NCBI GenBank assembly: GCA_937902395.1 | Contig: CALGTV010000038.1 | Coordinates: forward strand, 7,989-71,988 | Direction of reading: 5' to 3' | Origin: an uncultured Ruminococcus sp. | Lineage (GTDB): Bacteria; Bacillota; Clostridia; Oscillospirales; Ruminococcaceae | DNA length: 64,000 nt | Shown here: piece by piece, positions 1-7,013 of the stretch | Layout: every line of letters begins with the position of its first letter | Position numbering within the stretch: position 1 is the first letter of the stretch | Translations under genes and position numbers: made by a program | The notes under the pieces: generated by a model | What the model was told of the DNA's origin: nothing | The model's database searches: none | Seen by the model: only the letters and a program-made list of their open reading frames with translations

Positions 1-1298
1 ATTTGTCATATCTGTACAGACTTCAGGAGCTTGACTTATCACCTGAGCTTCATTTTGAAAGCCGACTGCCGAGAAAATCGGCAATGCTTGCGGATAATCG
101 TTCAATATTCTCGCAGGTCAAAGCAAGAGATATACTGCTAAGCTATCCTTTCGAATCAATGACAACGTCGTTTATACGACTTTTAGAGGAATCAGCCGTT
201 GACCCAAAGGTAACATCAATCAAGATAACTCTGTACCGACTTGCGCGCAACAGCAAGGTTATCAGCGCACTTTGCACCGCCGCAGAAAACGGCAAGGAAG
301 TGCTTGTTATGATTGAGCTTCGTGCAAGATTTGACGAGGCAAACAATATTGAATGGTCAAAGATACTCCAGAAAGCAGGAGTAAAGGTAATTTACGGACC
401 AAAGGAATTCAAAGCACACTCCAAACTGCTTCTCATCAAGAGAAAGAATACGGGAGATAAATTTGACTACGTTACACAGATAGGAACGGGAAATTACAAC
501 GAAAAAACCTCGTCTCTGTATACTGATATGATGATACTCACCGCAGACAGAGCCATCGCCGAGGATGCAGAACAAGTATTCGACTGTCTCCTTAATGGCA
601 CATTTGTAGAAAATACAAACAAGCTGCTTGTATCGCCATATGCTTTATTGCCGCAGATACTCGCCATGATTGACGAGCAGATTGAAATTGCGAAAAACGG
701 CGGAAAGGGATATGTAGCCGCAAAGGTAAACTCTCTTAACGACAAGGCAATAATAGAAAAGCTTGTGGAGGCTTCACAGGCAGGCGTAAAAATTGAGCTT
801 ATAATAAGAGGAATCTGCTGTATTATTCCCGGAGTTGAGGGATATACAGAGAATATCACAGTCCGCAGTATCGTGGGAAGATTCCTTGAACACAGCCGAA
901 TATTCATTTTCGGCAAAGAGGGCGCAGACCAGAAAATCTACATCGGTTCAGCGGATTTCATGAGCAGAAACACAATTCGCCGCGTAGAAGTAGCCGCACC
1001 CATTGAGGATGAAAAGCTGAAAAAGCGAATCCGCAGTATGTTTGCGGTTATGCTTGCAGACAACGTAAAAGCAAGGGAATTGCAAAGCGACGGCAGATAT
1101 GTCCGTATAGAGTGTCAGGAGGGCGAAGAGCCGCTGAATTCTCAGGAATATTTCTATGAGGAAGCATACCGCCGACTTGAAGAAAAGGCAAAGAAGCAAG
1201 AGCGCATGAAAGAAGTCCGCGCACAAAAGAAAGGGAAAAAAACGGCTTCAAAAAAGTCAGTAAAAAAATCAAAAAAACCGTTGAAAAAAGATGAATAA
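1..1298 (+). CDS. ppk1: Polyphosphate kinase (PPK1), 3' part only
   Basis: Reversible transfer of the ATP gamma-phosphate onto polyphosphate. The gene enters from the left edge, so the N-terminal and head domains are missing; about 431 residues are visible. Both family histidines can be seen: the autophosphorylated one in the stretch KAHSKLLLI and the second in GRFLEHSR. The catalytic phospholipase-D-like domains (FESM.TSFIRLL through the EVAAPI region) follow the usual PPK1 order. The last 45 or so residues are a Lys-rich, low-complexity tail that most PPK1 proteins lack. pssA follows about 110 bases downstream behind its own promoter. The family is certain; only the true start is unknown. 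Confidence 0.95.
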   Translation, partial: LSYLYRLQELDLSPELHFESRLPRKSAMLADNRSIFSQVKARDILLSYPFESMTTSFIRLLEESAVDPKVTSIKITLYRLARNSKVISALCTAAENGKEVLVMIELRARFDEANNIEWSKILQKAGVKVIYGPKEFKAHSKLLLIKRKNTGDKFDYVTQIGTGNYNEKTSSLYTDMMILTADRAIAEDAEQVFDCLLNGTFVENTNKLLVSPYALLPQILAMIDEQIEIAKNGGKGYVAAKVNSLNDKAIIEKLVEASQAGVKIELIIRGICCIIPGVEGYTENITVRSIVGRFLEHSRIFIFGKEGADQKIYIGSADFMSRNTIRRVEVAAPIEDEKLKKRIRSMFAVMLADNVKARELQSDGRYVRIECQEGEEPLNSQEYFYEEAYRRLEEKAKKQERMKEVRAQKKGKKTASKKSVKKSKKPLKKDE

Positions 1299-1309
1299 TG
1301 TGATATAAT
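1281..1309 (+). promoter_or_regulatory. Sigma-A-type promoter of pssA
   Basis: TTGAAA (1281-1286), a 17-base spacer and TATAAT (1304-1309). The -35 lies in the last codons of ppk1 and the -10 just after its stop. The roughly 90-base leader holds a small hairpin (CCCGAA ... TTCGGG) and GAGGT before the pssA ATG. Confidence 0.6.
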
Positions 1310-1405
1310 AAATTTTACAGCATTAAAGGTAAATAATACTATTAGTGTTGAAAAATCTGCCCGAAATTGCACCGCAGCTTCGGGTATATCACATTGAGGT
1401 AAAAA

Positions 1406-2050
1406 ATGATAGGGTTTTACAGCTATACAGTTATACTTACATATATAAGTCTTGCTTCAGCCATGGCAGGAATGTTTTTCGCCTGCGGTATGTACGGCGG
1501 AATTTCTCGTCCTACATATGCCATAGTGTGCCTTATGTTATCAGGCTTGTGCGATATGTTTGACGGAAAAATTGCAAGGACAAAGAAAAATCGAACCGAA
1601 GATGAAAAAAAGTTCGGCATACAGATAGATTCGCTGTGTGACGTGATATGCTTTGGCGTACTGCCGTCGATTATCGGCTATTCTGTGGGACTTAATACGT
1701 TTATAGATTTGCCTGTACTTATTCTTTTTCCGCTTTGCGCGGTGATTCGTCTTGCATATTTCAATGTAACAGAGGAAAGCCGACAGAAGAAAACGGACAG
1801 CGTCCGCAAGACATATGAGGGCTTGCCTGTTACAAGCGTAGCGCTTATATTTCCGCTGGTATACAGTTTCAGAGATGACATAGGGGAATTTTTTCCGCAG
1901 GTATACGGCACAGTAATGCTTATTACAGCAATTGCCTTTATTACAAGGTTTAAAATTAAAAAGCCTGGAATGAAAACAATGCTTGCCTTTATAGGAGTAG
2001 GATTTCTTGAATTTCTGTGGCTTGTATACAAAACTAAATTTGCAAAATAA
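1406..2050 (+). CDS. pssA: CDP-diacylglycerol-serine O-phosphatidyltransferase
   Basis: Integral membrane enzyme making phosphatidylserine from CDP-diacylglycerol and serine. The CDP-alcohol phosphatidyltransferase signature is present at about residues 52-80: DG-x2-AR, then 12 residues, G-x3-D-x3-D (FDGKIAR ... FGIQIDSLCD). The 12-residue spacing is longer than the 8 of the general signature; I recall clostridial PssA proteins having the same insertion. Around six hydrophobic segments fit the fold, and 214 residues is normal. GAGGT sits 7 bases before the ATG. The partner enzyme, phosphatidylserine decarboxylase, is at 16854-17729 in the same window, so a complete phosphatidylethanolamine route from CDP-DAG is encoded here. 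Confidence 0.93.
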   Translation: MIGFYSYTVILTYISLASAMAGMFFACGMYGGISRPTYAIVCLMLSGLCDMFDGKIARTKKNRTEDEKKFGIQIDSLCDVICFGVLPSIIGYSVGLNTFIDLPVLILFPLCAVIRLAYFNVTEESRQKKTDSVRKTYEGLPVTSVALIFPLVYSFRDDIGEFFPQVYGTVMLITAIAFITRFKIKKPGMKTMLAFIGVGFLEFLWLVYKTKFAK

Positions 2051-2052
2051 CA

Positions 2053-2076
2053 AGGGGGCGATGATTACATCGCCCC
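2053..2076 (+). terminator. Hairpin after pssA
   Basis: GGGGCGATG, loop ATTA, CATCGCCCC directly after the pssA stop codon. There is no U-tract, so it may be an RNA-stabilising or processing hairpin rather than a terminator. The tRNA-like RNA begins about 10 bases further on. Confidence 0.4.
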
Positions 2077-2086
2077 ATGATTAAAT

Positions 2087-2187
2087 GGCAGATGTGACGA
2101 AGGGGTAACGTGGTCGTGGATACGTGATTAAGTCCGTTTAATGGGGTATCTGCGGCGATTTCGTGGGTTCAATTCCCACCATCTGCC
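2087..2187 (+). ncRNA. tRNA-like RNA of unassigned identity
   Basis: The ends are those of a tRNA: an 8-base-pair acceptor (GGCAGATG with CATCTGCC), T at the position-8 site, and a canonical T arm (GTGGG, loop TTCAATT, CCCAC). A Leu/Ser-like D arm is possible (ACG, loop AAGGGGTAA, CGT). CCA is not encoded. The middle does not fold as an ordinary anticodon arm: the best perfect stem is ATTAA / TTAAT around a 6-base loop GTCCGT, and a further weak hairpin occupies the variable region. Total length is about 101 nt. An 8-bp acceptor plus 5-bp T stem is the geometry of bacterial tRNA-Sec, but no UCA anticodon is present. It could be an unusual tRNA, a decayed tRNA gene, or another RNA using a tRNA-like end. 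A strong terminator follows directly. Confidence 0.45.
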
Positions 2188-2195
2188 TCTAAAAA

Positions 2196-2237
2196 AATCC
2201 AGAGAAGATTTGATATCCTCTCTGGATTTTCTTTTTT
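2196..2237. terminator. Bidirectional rho-independent terminator
   Basis: Ten-base-pair stem AATCCAGAGA / TCTCTGGATT with T-runs on both strands. It ends the pssA/tRNA-like transcript on the plus strand and the spo0A/flavin-reductase operon on the minus strand. Confidence 0.85.
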
Positions 2238-2271
2238 GAATAGTATTATAAAACTCCATTAGCTAAAGGCT

Positions 2272-2778
2272 TTATTTAACATATACTCCCACAATTTCCG
2301 CAATATAAGCGCGGTGATAAGGGTCTTTACCGAAAAACTGTGCAGGGATACCGTCATCAGTAAGGAATCCGCTTTCCTGCATATCGTATGAATAGAGCTT
2401 ACGGCAAACAAGAACGAGGTCAGCCTGTTCAATACCTACAGCACCCTGTAAATCAGCAGGAGAAAGACCGGTTTCAGCCATTTTATCGCAGTCACGACCG
2501 GAGTGAGAGCCGCAGAAAGCTAAAGCCTTGCGGTATTCCTCGCCCAAGAAAGAAGCTGTGAAAAGCTCGCCTTTTTCCACAAAATCGTATGTGTGGCGAT
2601 TTGGACGGATATAGCAGGTCAGAACATTCTTGTTCCAAAGAACGCCAAGCTGTCCCCATGAAGCAGTCATAGTGTTAAAGCTGTCCATTGTGCCGCCTGT
2701 AAGGAGCATCCACTCCTTGCCGATTTTATCAAATGGATTGAAAGAAAGCTCTGATAATTCAATTTTTCTGAAAGACAT
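2272..2778 (-). CDS. Flavin reductase-like FMN-binding protein
   Basis: A 168-residue protein of the flavin-reductase-like FMN-binding split-barrel family. The recognisable stretch is WMLLTGGTMDSFNTMTASWG, where the family binds FMN phosphate, followed by the usual YIRPNRHTYDFVE segment. Substrate and electron partner cannot be told; such proteins often act as NAD(P)H-flavin reductases or flavin-binding electron carriers. The gene lies 11 bases downstream of spo0A on the same strand and probably shares its transcript. It ends at a strong bidirectional terminator. Confidence 0.85.
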   Translation of the reverse strand: MSFRKIELSELSFNPFDKIGKEWMLLTGGTMDSFNTMTASWGQLGVLWNKNVLTCYIRPNRHTYDFVEKGELFTASFLGEEYRKALAFCGSHSGRDCDKMAETGLSPADLQGAVGIEQADLVLVCRKLYSYDMQESGFLTDDGIPAQFFGKDPYHRAYIAEIVGVYVK

Positions 2779-2789
2779 AATAATTCTCC

Positions 2790-3545
2790 TTAATGGTTTC
2801 TTAATACTGATTTATAACGCAGTCGTAATTTATCCGTGATAAGAGCAATAAATTCCGAATTGGTAGGCTTGCCCTTACATGTATCTACGGTGTAGCCAAA
2901 GAACGAGTTGAGAGTATCAACATTTCCTCTGTCCCACGCGATTTCAATAGCATGACGTATTGCTCGCTCGACTCGTGAGGAGGTAGTATCGTATGTATTG
3001 GCAACTGTTGGATAAAGCATTTTAGTGACGCTTTCAAGAAGCGCCTTGTCTTCGATTGAGTAGAGTATAGCCGATCTCAGATAGTGATAGCCCTTGATAT
3101 GAGCAGGAACACCAAGCTGATGAATGATATCGGTTATAACGATTTCCATATCGTCGCTTACGCTGTTGGCTCTGTCGCCAAGAGCAGAAGATATGGCATT
3201 AAAAAGGTCATCTGCATCACAGGGTTTTAAAAGGAATTTAGAACAGCCGTTTTCCATAACCTGACGTTCAATAAATTCGTTGTCAAACTCTGATGTTACG
3301 ATAAATGCAGGGAATTTAACTCCAAGCTCTCTGACTTTTTTCATAATAGAAACAGCGTCGCCGTTCTGCGCCGTAACATCGAGAACAGCAACATCAGGGG
3401 GATCATTTCGGATAGACTCAACAATCACATTGAAGTCCTTTTTTCTGGTGTAAGCATACATCCCCTTTTCTCTGAGCTTGTTTGCCATGCTTACACCTGT
3501 GTTGGCTTGGTCGTCGCCGATCAGTACCTTTATTTTGTTGTTCAT
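2790..3545 (-). CDS. spo0A: Sporulation master regulator Spo0A
   Basis: Response regulator that, when phosphorylated, switches cells into sporulation and other stationary-phase programmes. The receiver domain (about 1-125) has the acidic pair D11-D12, the phosphoacceptor Asp56 (PDVAVLD; the same number as in Bacillus subtilis), a Thr/Ser switch at about 84 and Lys107. A linker leads to the Spo0A-specific DNA-binding domain, whose recognition-helix region SRVERAIRHAIEIAWDRG is strongly conserved. Length (251) is close to the usual 260-270. No phosphorelay kinase gene lies nearby. Together with the YtaF-like protein at 46.4 kb this suggests descent from a spore former, but does not prove that the strain sporulates. 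Confidence 0.97.
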   Translation of the reverse strand: MNNKIKVLIGDDQANTGVSMANKLREKGMYAYTRKKDFNVIVESIRNDPPDVAVLDVTAQNGDAVSIMKKVRELGVKFPAFIVTSEFDNEFIERQVMENGCSKFLLKPCDADDLFNAISSALGDRANSVSDDMEIVITDIIHQLGVPAHIKGYHYLRSAILYSIEDKALLESVTKMLYPTVANTYDTTSSRVERAIRHAIEIAWDRGNVDTLNSFFGYTVDTCKGKPTNSEFIALITDKLRLRYKSVLRNH

Positions 3546-3882
3546 TGCTTTTTCCTCCGTAGTGAAAAATTTTAAATCATGTCAAATTTTCTGTAATCGT
3601 TAAAGAACACTGTGAATCTAATAAGGGTTTTAGCAAACATAATCTATAGGTTATCCAACGTGTCGCTTTAAATCGAAAAACCATTAATTCAACAAGTCAA
3701 TTTTATCACAAACAAAGGCAAAATACCAACGATATAATTTTTGTTTTTTTAGAATCCTCAATCGAAAAATACAATCTTTTTTAAAAGTTTAAATTTATCG
3801 TCGATACATGAACAAATGACCATATATAGCTGTTTTTCTTGTAGGGAAATCTGTATTTTTCGTCGGATTTGTCTGGTAATGT
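3546..3882. other. Gene-free spacer upstream of spo0A
   Basis: 337 AT-rich bases between the HAD-like gene and spo0A, both on the minus strand. It should hold the spo0A promoter and the end of the glycosidase operon. I see no convincing sigma-A promoter and no clear hairpin terminator. Short TGTCAAA and TCGAAAAA words faintly resemble 0A boxes but are not reliable. Confidence 0.5.
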
Positions 3883-5190
3883 CTATTTCTTTCTCCGTTT
3901 CATTTTAAACAGCATACCGTCAGCTATATTACGTACTCTCGTACCCGGAGGGAACATTTTATCCGCAAATTTTTCAAGGCTGTTCTGTTCTGTAGGGCGG
4001 TCAAATTTCGGGGGCGCAGGCGCGTCGGTAATTGATTCCTTCCACGTATTATGGGCATTTTTTTCCATACTGCCTTTCAGCAGTCCCACATCCATTGCGC
4101 CGCCGTGAGCTGTGAGCAGTTTTAAGGGCAATTCAAATCCCTTGTTATTGAGCTTTCCGGCGATATCATCGGAATGACGGCGATAGAGCTCAAGAAAATC
4201 CTCTCCGCCCCGACGCATTTCGTCATTTTCAGCAATAGCATATAAAACGACTCTTTCTCTGTCGGACAATAGTGAAATATCAGCTATTTCGCAGCAGCCG
4301 TACACAATAAATCCCAGTATATAGGCATTTCCGCAGAAATCGCTCTGTACAGCTTTATTTCGGGGAATGTCGAAAATATAAGCTGAATAAATACCAAGCG
4401 CCATATGAAGTCCCAGATAATCTGCGGAATCGTAGTCAAAAATACGTTCAGACTGAACAAAACCGCGGATTCTGCCCGATTTTATCATATTTGCCCTGAC
4501 ATCTGCAAGAAGCAGAGCTTTTGCACCTTTTAAAATAGGAGTTTCCACATCTGCGGCAATATCGCCGCCAATATGAATATGCGCAGAGGGAGAAGCCTTG
4601 CCTTTTTTCAGAATTGTGCTGAAAATCGAATCATTTCTGTTTTCGCCGCTGTCGATTTCGTTGGAAATCAGCAGCTTTCCGCTGATTCCGCACTTTTCCA
4701 TAACAGCAAGAACAGTTTCGCGTGGATATATGGTATCTGCAATAATAACGATATTTTTCCCTTTTCCAACGGCAGTATCAAGGAGTTTTTTTCCGAAAGC
4801 TCTTGGAAATGCAAGGCTTTCCACAAGCTCACATTCACGTTTTATAAGGGAATCCCGAACATCGTCTGAGATTTTAGCTTTTTTCGCCAGAACAGTGTAT
4901 ATCTCGCTGATTGTAACGGAGCATTTGCCTGTATTACGTCGTTTCGCCTCAGCCTCAGCCTCGATTCGCAGGTCTGAAAAACTGTATTTCGGGGTGTTTA
5001 TATTATTAAATTCTGACGAAATTGTATAAATTATATCGTTATTTTCTGAAAAGGGAAGAAGAACAAGAGTATCAAACAGCTTGAAGCTTACAGTTTTAAT
5101 GGCGGAATCGCTTACAGCAGAGGTCATCTTGTCGAAAACTTCACGCTGTTCTCTCGTCATGGGGATATTAATTCTGAAATCGTTGTTCAA
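3883..5190 (-). CDS. HAD-superfamily-like protein lacking the nucleophile Asp
   Basis: A 435-residue protein resembling the large HAD-like proteins of COG5610 type, often found near polysaccharide genes. The motif I region reads SFKLFDTL where the family has SFDVFDTL; Lys37 replaces the catalytic aspartate. Later landmarks remain: IIADTIYPRETV (motif II region), a Lys around RNDSIF, and HIGGDIAADVETP (motif IV region). About 200 further residues, with no clear signature, extend to the end. The codon is AAG. The likely start is TTG, preceded by AAAGGAG. It lies 13 bases after the GH26 gene, so it is probably last in the GH95-GH26 operon. A non-hydrolytic binding or regulatory role is an inference; the fold assignment is fairly firm. 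Confidence 0.65.
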   Translation of the reverse strand: MNNDFRINIPMTREQREVFDKMTSAVSDSAIKTVSFKLFDTLVLLPFSENNDIIYTISSEFNNINTPKYSFSDLRIEAEAEAKRRNTGKCSVTISEIYTVLAKKAKISDDVRDSLIKRECELVESLAFPRAFGKKLLDTAVGKGKNIVIIADTIYPRETVLAVMEKCGISGKLLISNEIDSGENRNDSIFSTILKKGKASPSAHIHIGGDIAADVETPILKGAKALLLADVRANMIKSGRIRGFVQSERIFDYDSADYLGLHMALGIYSAYIFDIPRNKAVQSDFCGNAYILGFIVYGCCEIADISLLSDRERVVLYAIAENDEMRRGGEDFLELYRRHSDDIAGKLNNKGFELPLKLLTAHGGAMDVGLLKGSMEKNAHNTWKESITDAPAPPKFDRPTEQNSLEKFADKMFPPGTRVRNIADGMLFKMKRRKK

Positions 5191-5203
5191 TATATCATCT
5201 CCT

Positions 5204-6994
5204 TTACCATACAGCAGCAGTAGTTTCGGTATAAGCTGTAGTATCAGATGTATTTGTGGAATCTGTTGAAATCTCCGTTGTTGCCGCTGTAGTTACACTT
5301 TCATCGTACTGAGGTACAAGCTTTTCGCCGCCGCGGAGTATAGTATACTCGTCAAGGGTAAGCACTCCGTCAGAATTGTAATTCTTGATAAAGGAATCCT
5401 TTTTGCTGTAAATCTCCGAGAAATTTCCCTCGTCGTCGTGGAGATACTTGCCATACCACAAGCCGAAGAAAGACCACACGGAATTATCGCGGAATGACAT
5501 ATCGGTATCAGGGAGGGTACTGCATTCGCTGAGAGCAATCAGCTTTTCTTTTCCTACTATATTCTGAAGTGCAAGGAACTGTTCATATCTGCTGCCGAAT
5601 TCCTTTTCCGGTGAAAGGTAAATATCAAGGGAAGCGATATCGAAAGTATCCTTATCCACAAGAGTTTTTTCGCTCTGACCGTTCCATACCCAGATGAGAT
5701 TATCCAGCTGGAAATATTCGGTATATCGAGTATACATCAGATTCCAGAGCCATTTGTAGTCTCTGACAGAGCTTGCACCCCACCAGAACCAGTCGCCCGA
5801 AGCCTCGTGGAGAGGTCGCCAGAGAACAGGCACGCCCTTATTTTTAAGGGACATAAGCTGACCTGCCATATTGTCGAGGTCAAGAATTATGCCGTAGCAC
5901 TGCTCGGAAATTTTACCCTCGCCGTAAAGACCGCGTATTTCCTCCTGAGAAAGCTTTGCAATGTCAATATCCGTAACAGCCTCGGAGAGCTTGAAATCCG
6001 TTTCCTTAGCGTATACCGAAGGCTTTTTGGAGGGAGCTTCCCAGTACCACATAAGACCGACTATACCGCCGCGGAAATACCAATCTGCACAAGCGTCGAT
6101 ATCCTTGAATGTGCTGTCGAAGCTGCTGCCTGAGTTATGCATAGCGGAAAAGCGTATAACAGGATATTTTCCCGTAGTCTGATAAATCAGGTCAAGCTCC
6201 TTGTTTGTCTCATCTGAGGCATACTGTCCCGTAATGGTGTATTTGCCGTAGTTTTCGGTGAGAAAGCTCATAAGCTCCTTTGCGGATTCTCCTGCTTCCT
6301 TGTTGGAGAGGTTGCTGTCAGCGTCGTATTTTATAGCGCTGAGGGAGGTATTATTGGACAATTTAAGGTAGTCAAGCTTCATATCGCCGTCAAGAGCGCG
6401 AAGCTCAATGGAAGTTTTGCCCTTTGTGAGAAATACGCCGTAAAGAGTAATGAGCGTAAATTCGCCGTCCTTGACAGTACTGAATGCAGCCGTTTCCTTG
6501 TCGTTGACGGAAACTCGGCAATTTACCGCTTTATCCGAAGCAATACTGAATGAAAGGTCATAATGCTGATTGCTTGGTGCGTCGATTTCAAAAACAACAT
6601 ATGAACTTCCGTCGTTTTTGAAGCCTCTTACGTAGCCGTCACCGCTGTAGTGCTTGCCGCTTATGGCAATATCGCCGCTTTCATCTGTTGTATCCTGCTT
6701 TTTCTCGGGAATAGTATCATCAAATACAAGTCCCTCAGTCATGAGAGCGTCCTCAGCCTCGTAGACATTGCCCATTGGCTTTTTTTCGATTACAGGATAT
6801 GTTACAGGATAATCGGGGTATGTCTCCACAGGAATGGTTGTAACAGCCGTTTCTGTGACAGTCGTTGTCGTTTCAACTTCAACTGTGGATACATTTTGGC
6901 TTGAAACTTTTTTATCCTTGCTGTCGCAGGCGGCAAGAGCCGCCGTCGCCACAGCCGCCGCCGTACAGAATGTCAGCGCTTTTTTTATTATCAT
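5204..6994 (-). CDS. GH26 beta-mannanase-type lipoprotein with CBM35-like module
   Basis: Secreted glycoside hydrolase. I place the start at the ATG at 6994, preceded by GGAGG at good spacing; the longer reading frame overlaps GH95. The N-terminus is a lipoprotein signal (ALAAC, Cys at about 23), then a Thr/Val-rich linker, a CBM35-like domain (about 77-213, beginning VYEAEDALM), and a GH26 catalytic domain (about 230-530). Acid/base Glu is in RPLHEASGDWFWWG (about 397) and the nucleophile Glu in IALSECSTLPD (about 490). GH26 enzymes mostly cut beta-1,4-mannans. The C-terminus is a Thr/Ser-rich tail with no dockerin, so this enzyme is probably membrane-anchored rather than cellulosomal. It sits between GH95 and the HAD-like gene. 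Confidence 0.88.
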   Translation of the reverse strand: MIIKKALTFCTAAAVATAALAACDSKDKKVSSQNVSTVEVETTTTVTETAVTTIPVETYPDYPVTYPVIEKKPMGNVYEAEDALMTEGLVFDDTIPEKKQDTTDESGDIAISGKHYSGDGYVRGFKNDGSSYVVFEIDAPSNQHYDLSFSIASDKAVNCRVSVNDKETAAFSTVKDGEFTLITLYGVFLTKGKTSIELRALDGDMKLDYLKLSNNTSLSAIKYDADSNLSNKEAGESAKELMSFLTENYGKYTITGQYASDETNKELDLIYQTTGKYPVIRFSAMHNSGSSFDSTFKDIDACADWYFRGGIVGLMWYWEAPSKKPSVYAKETDFKLSEAVTDIDIAKLSQEEIRGLYGEGKISEQCYGIILDLDNMAGQLMSLKNKGVPVLWRPLHEASGDWFWWGASSVRDYKWLWNLMYTRYTEYFQLDNLIWVWNGQSEKTLVDKDTFDIASLDIYLSPEKEFGSRYEQFLALQNIVGKEKLIALSECSTLPDTDMSFRDNSVWSFFGLWYGKYLHDDEGNFSEIYSKKDSFIKNYNSDGVLTLDEYTILRGGEKLVPQYDESVTTAATTEISTDSTNTSDTTAYTETTAAVW

Positions 6995-7013
6995 GTCAAT
7001 TATCCTCCGCTGT

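Noticed and set aside
2087..2187. Selenocysteine tRNA
   Set aside because: Acceptor geometry fits, but no UCA anticodon, no 6-bp D stem, and no sel genes in the window.
3546..3882. 0A boxes and a sigma-H promoter upstream of spo0A
   Set aside because: Only partial matches (TGTCAAA, GTTGAATTA); spacing does not fit well enough to annotate.
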